Below are positions 22,855 through 25,681 of a stretch of DNA of 25,681 nt, one piece after another. Source of the stretch: Lachnospiraceae bacterium UBA7182 (GTDB taxonomy: Bacteria; Bacillota; Clostridia; Lachnospirales; Lachnospiraceae); the NCBI GenBank assembly GCA_002491115.1, contig DKVI01000097.1, positions 749 through 26,429 on the forward strand. The letters are read 5' to 3'. Positions within the stretch are counted from its first letter, which is position 1, and each line of letters starts with the position of its first letter. A program made the position numbers and the translations under genes. Under the pieces are notes generated by a model, which had not been told where the DNA came from, searched no databases, and worked only from the letters and a program-made list of their open reading frames with translations.

Positions 22855-24420
22855 ATGATGAAATTCAGTCTGAAATTTATACAGTCAAGGATAAAGGAGG
22901 AGGTTCTTTTCTTCTGGTCGGATGAAAAGAACCCTGCCTGTGGTTCTGTCCGTTTTTGGGAAGGATTCTGTGATCAGGCAGAGGATGTGATGTATCTGAT
23001 CACTTCGGATAATCTCCTTCAATGTATGTATGATCCGTCTTTGCTGCCGGCAAACCTGATCTGTATCACAAAGGAAGAAGAGATACCCGCATGGGCAGAG
23101 CTTCGGGAGCGATTTTCCGAAACGACTCATATTTTGTTTGTATCGGATGTGCGTAGCGAAAAAGAATGGATGAATTACCTGTCAAATTTGATGCAGAAGT
23201 ATCTGTCGCTAGAGCAGAAGCTGATCCTGGCGCTTATGAAAAATGAAAGAATAGAAGATATTCTGGATCTGTGTGAGGAGATATTGGATAACCCGGTCAT
23301 TCTGGTAGATATGTCCATGCAGCTTCTGGGGCAGAGCCATACCATGTTAAGCGAGAAGATACCGAACCGTTACTGGTACGATACTTACAGGCAGCAATAT
23401 GTGGGAACAGAGCTCATAAGCGCGCTGAGAGAAAATGACGTACTGACACAGGTGGCCCGGTCTACCCGGTCACTGATGGTGGAGATTGGTGAAGAACCGT
23501 ATATGACGAAAAACATCTACTGGAAGGAAACAAAGGTGGCAAGTATGTCTGTTTTTTCCGTAAGGCATATACTCAGGGAAGAAGAAGGGGAAATACTGGA
23601 TCAGATATCCGAACTTCTGGCGGAGAGAGCGAAGCTTTTGCAGACAAAACTTATGAAGCAGCAGACAAAAGAGCATCAGATTATCATGAATATATTGAAA
23701 GGGCAAAGATACAGTGAAAAAATCGTGAAGCATGCGCTAAGGAATTTCTCCGGAAAGTTATCGGACGGTGTCCGGTTATTAAAGCTTCAGGATGACGACG
23801 AGTCCGGAGGATATGGGATGCCGGACTACATAACTGCCATGATCGAAAGGAATGTGGGATACAGTATACGCATTCCCATGAAAGATGCGTTTGTTTTCCT
23901 TTGCAGCAACAGTCCTTTCGATGAGCCGGATCTGATCAGGATATTGTCCGGGCAGTTGACAAAACTGGATATAAAATGCGGATGCAGCCTGACCTTTTAT
24001 GAGTGGGAAGATCTGTACCAGCAGTATTTGTTTGCGTCTGCCGCGCTTACGATGGGGATAGAGGCAGATCCCCAAAAAGCGTTCTATGAATACAGCGAGT
24101 ACGCGGCATTTTACCGAGTGTCCATCTGTCAAAGACAAACGGATATTCATCTTCTGTGTCTGCCGGAAATCTGGAAACTGTATCAATACGATCAGAAGAC
24201 AGGAAATGAACTTGTAAACAGTTTTTACTATTATCTGATTTACTGCAACAGTTTAAGTAAGGCGGCACAGATTTTAAATATACACAAAACAACATTAAGC
24301 TATCGTCTTCGCAAAATCGAAGATATGGTATCGCTTGATTGGAACGACGGATTGATGCGGCAGCAGATTGTCTTTTCCTGTGAGATCATCCGGTATATCC
24401 GGATTTTTGGAGAAGATTAG
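22855..24420 (+). CDS. PucR/CdaR-type transcriptional regulator
   Basis: A 521-residue regulator. The N-terminal part (about 1-110) has no recognised domain. The middle (about 115-380) resembles the sensory and GGDEF-like regions of PucR/CdaR proteins (VILVDMSMQLLGQSH near residue 150). The C terminus is a PucR helix-turn-helix (LSKAAQILNIHKTTLSYRLRKIEDM) ending in SLDWNDGLMRQQIVFSCEIIRYI. The ATG at 22855 is chosen because GGGAGA (22839-22844) precedes it; the upstream ATG at 22837 lies in the terminator tail. It sits between the UroD-like gene and the ferredoxin-oxidoreductase genes and may activate either. It is a relative of the broken regulator at 20096-21599, not a copy. Confidence 0.82.
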   Translation: MMKFSLKFIQSRIKEEVLFFWSDEKNPACGSVRFWEGFCDQAEDVMYLITSDNLLQCMYDPSLLPANLICITKEEEIPAWAELRERFSETTHILFVSDVRSEKEWMNYLSNLMQKYLSLEQKLILALMKNERIEDILDLCEEILDNPVILVDMSMQLLGQSHTMLSEKIPNRYWYDTYRQQYVGTELISALRENDVLTQVARSTRSLMVEIGEEPYMTKNIYWKETKVASMSVFSVRHILREEEGEILDQISELLAERAKLLQTKLMKQQTKEHQIIMNILKGQRYSEKIVKHALRNFSGKLSDGVRLLKLQDDDESGGYGMPDYITAMIERNVGYSIRIPMKDAFVFLCSNSPFDEPDLIRILSGQLTKLDIKCGCSLTFYEWEDLYQQYLFASAALTMGIEADPQKAFYEYSEYAAFYRVSICQRQTDIHLLCLPEIWKLYQYDQKTGNELVNSFYYYLIYCNSLSKAAQILNIHKTTLSYRLRKIEDMVSLDWNDGLMRQQIVFSCEIIRYIRIFGED

Positions 24421-24494
24421 TTTTATATTGCGGACAGAAATATTTTGCTTTGTTTTCCTTCCGCGGAACGGATGTAAAATACTGTCTTCCATCC

Positions 24495-24529
24495 TATAAT
24501 CAATCATACAGCAGCTTGTGAACAATCAT
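24495..24529 (+). promoter_or_regulatory. Possible promoter for the ferredoxin-oxidoreductase genes
   Basis: A perfect TATAAT lies at 24495-24500 with no good -35 box at 17 bases, as at activator-dependent promoters. CAATCAT occurs twice at 24501-24507 and 24523-24529, 22 bases apart. Both points are suggestive only. Confidence 0.35.
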
Positions 24530-24534
24530 CCAAA

Positions 24535-24581
24535 CCCAAAACATCATCTGCCTGAACGATGTTTGGGCAGATGTGGTTTTT
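24535..24581 (+). promoter_or_regulatory. Two mutually exclusive leader hairpins, attenuator-like
   Basis: Hairpin 1: CCCAAAACATC (24535-24545) with GATGTTTGGG (24558-24567), one bulge. Hairpin 2: CATCTGCC (24545-24552) with GGCAGATG (24566-24573), followed by TGGTTTTT. Each uses bases lying in the other's loop, and direct stacking leaves no loop for a pseudoknot, so only one should form. Hairpin 2 resembles a terminator that hairpin 1 would prevent. The ferredoxin ribosome site starts at 24587, right after it. It does not look like the known molybdenum/tungsten cofactor RNA. Confidence 0.5.
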
Positions 24582-24603
24582 CCGGCAAGGAGGTGAGAAG
24601 GTG

Positions 24604-25110
24604 ATGGAAGCAAAGAAGAAATGTAAAGAACATGTAGTGCAGTATTCTCCGCAGTATTCCTTGTGTGCAGGATGTTCCTCCTGTGAGATTGTATGCAGTA
24701 TGGTACATGACGGGGTATCCAGTCCCAGCTATAACCGTATTTTTCTGCAGCGCGGCGGAACCAGGGATATGGTATGCAGGATTGCGTCCTGTCAGCATTG
24801 CGCGGACCATCCGTGTTATGAAGCCTGTCCTAAAAAAGACCAGGCGATGTGCGTGGACGAAAAGGGAATTGTCTATATTCAGGAAGAAAACTGTATCGGA
24901 TGCGGAAAATGTATCAAAGCCTGTCAGTATGATCCGCCCCGTATCAATATGGCAAAAAACAGGGACAGAAAAAAGTGGAAAGCAAAAAAATGCGATTTGT
25001 GCAGGACGCGCCCGGAAGGCCCGGCGTGCGTGCAGTATTGTCCGGTCAGATGTCTGGGTATCAGTAAAGATACAGGCGATGACATTCAAGATCCGGATAC
25101 GGCAGGATGA
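24604..25110 (+). CDS. Four-cluster [4Fe-4S] ferredoxin-type electron-transfer subunit
   Basis: A 168-residue iron-sulfur protein of the HycB/DmsB/AorB-like type. Four cysteine groups are visible: CAGCSSCEIVC, CQHCADHPCYEAC, CIGCGKCIKAC and CDLCRTRPEGPACVQYC, enough for four [4Fe-4S] clusters. It has no signal peptide, so it works in the cytoplasm. AAGGAGG (24587-24593) precedes both a GTG at 24601 and the ATG at 24604; the ATG is preferred but the GTG is possible. The aldehyde:ferredoxin oxidoreductase gene starts 23 bases after its stop, so it is very probably that enzyme's electron-carrying partner. Confidence 0.88.
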   Translation: MEAKKKCKEHVVQYSPQYSLCAGCSSCEIVCSMVHDGVSSPSYNRIFLQRGGTRDMVCRIASCQHCADHPCYEACPKKDQAMCVDEKGIVYIQEENCIGCGKCIKACQYDPPRINMAKNRDRKKWKAKKCDLCRTRPEGPACVQYCPVRCLGISKDTGDDIQDPDTAG

Positions 25111-25133
25111 GCATGACATAAGGAGGGTGAAAG

Positions 25134-25681
25134 ATGCCAAATTATACAGCGGAAGATATACTGAATCATCCGGAAAACATACATAAATTATCAGGCTATG
25201 TGGGAAAAATTCTGCGGCTGAATCTGACGGATCAGACGACAGAGATTATCTCCACCTATCAATATGTTCCCCAATATTTAGGCGGAAGAGAACTGTGTAA
25301 TAAGATATTCTGGGATGAAGTAAAACCCGGCACAGGCGCGTTCGATCCGGAAAACAAACTGATCTATATGACAGGCGCCACGACGGGCACAGGGATTCCT
25401 ACCGGCGGACGGACAGAGATGACGGGTATTTCTCCTAACAGTCTGCCGGAACAGTATTCCTTCAGCGGAATCGGGGGCTGGATGGGAGCGGAGCTGAAAT
25501 ATGCGGGGTACGATGGCTTTATCCTTGAGGGAAAAGCGAAAGAACCGGTCTATATTGTCATTGATGATGACAAGGTAGAATTTTGTTCGGCGAGAAATCT
25601 GTGGGGGAAAAAGGTACACGACAGTCAGAAGTGGCTGGAAGAAAGGTACGGAAAAAAATTCCACCTGTGCGGTTGGATTTT
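25134..25681 (+). CDS. Aldehyde:ferredoxin oxidoreductase, N-terminal part (cut by window end)
   Basis: The first 182 codons of an AOR-family tungsten enzyme. The N-terminal AFOR domain is clear: LSGYVGKILRLNLTDQTTE, YLGGRELCNKIFWDEV, the PENKLIYMTGATTGTGIPTGGR stretch, then SFSGIGGWMGAELKYAGYDGFILEGKA and ARNLWGKK. Such enzymes oxidise aldehydes to acids using a tungstopterin and a [4Fe-4S] cluster whose ligands lie beyond the window. AGGAGGG precedes the ATG. Together with the preceding four-cluster ferredoxin it resembles two-subunit AorAB systems. Aldehyde detoxification or carboxylate reduction are both possible. The C-terminal two thirds, including the cluster ligands, cannot be checked here. 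Confidence 0.88.
   Translation, partial: MPNYTAEDILNHPENIHKLSGYVGKILRLNLTDQTTEIISTYQYVPQYLGGRELCNKIFWDEVKPGTGAFDPENKLIYMTGATTGTGIPTGGRTEMTGISPNSLPEQYSFSGIGGWMGAELKYAGYDGFILEGKAKEPVYIVIDDDKVEFCSARNLWGKKVHDSQKWLEERYGKKFHLCGWI

Noticed and set aside
24535..24573. H-type pseudoknot in the ferredoxin leader
   Set aside because: The arms interleave but leave essentially no bases for two of the connecting loops, so alternative hairpins are more realistic.

Overview
The window reads as a chromosomal region of a gut-type clostridium, most likely Lachnospiraceae (inference). The grounds are Firmicutes-style ribosome sites (AGGAGG), TTGACA/TATAAT-type promoters, a Bacillus-type NagB active-site loop (GIGRNGHIGF), a Tn916-type excisionase/integrase pair, a secreted protein with stacked bacterial Ig repeats, and a tungsten-type aldehyde:ferredoxin oxidoreductase. 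No rRNA, tRNA or CRISPR array was seen.

Region 1 (1 to about 7.9 kb) looks like the right end of an integrative element. It holds a 34-residue holin-like toxin gene with two hairpins, then a leftward series: a 1243-residue secreted protein with Ig repeats, zinc-ribbon-like repeats and a cysteine-peptidase-like domain; two small unknown genes; and a metallophosphoesterase. A solitary IS21-like end lies just upstream of the surface-protein promoter. A Tn916-type xis and a complete tyrosine integrase close the element.

Region 2 (8.0 to 11.5 kb) is a three-gene MacAB-type exporter operon (ATPase, membrane-fusion protein, FtsX-type permease). Its strong promoter overlaps a 13-bp inverted repeat.

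Region 3 (11.5 to 20.1 kb) is a catabolic operon: a metal-dependent dehydrogenase of the glycerol-1-phosphate dehydrogenase type, a sugar ABC importer without its own ATPase, nagB, a class III aminotransferase, a ROK repressor and an AlsK-like ROK kinase. Three TATTTATAAA copies at 13-bp spacing sit at the operon promoter and a fourth lies just before the repressor gene, suggesting the repressor's own operator. I suggest uptake of an amino sugar or amino polyol feeding fructose-6-phosphate; the substrate is not known.

Region 4 (20.1 kb to the end) has two PucR/CdaR-type regulators around a uroporphyrinogen-decarboxylase-like protein, followed by a four-cluster ferredoxin and the start of an aldehyde:ferredoxin oxidoreductase gene that runs off the window. 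The first regulator is broken by a one-base frameshift in an A-run. The ferredoxin leader can form two mutually exclusive hairpins, one of them terminator-like.
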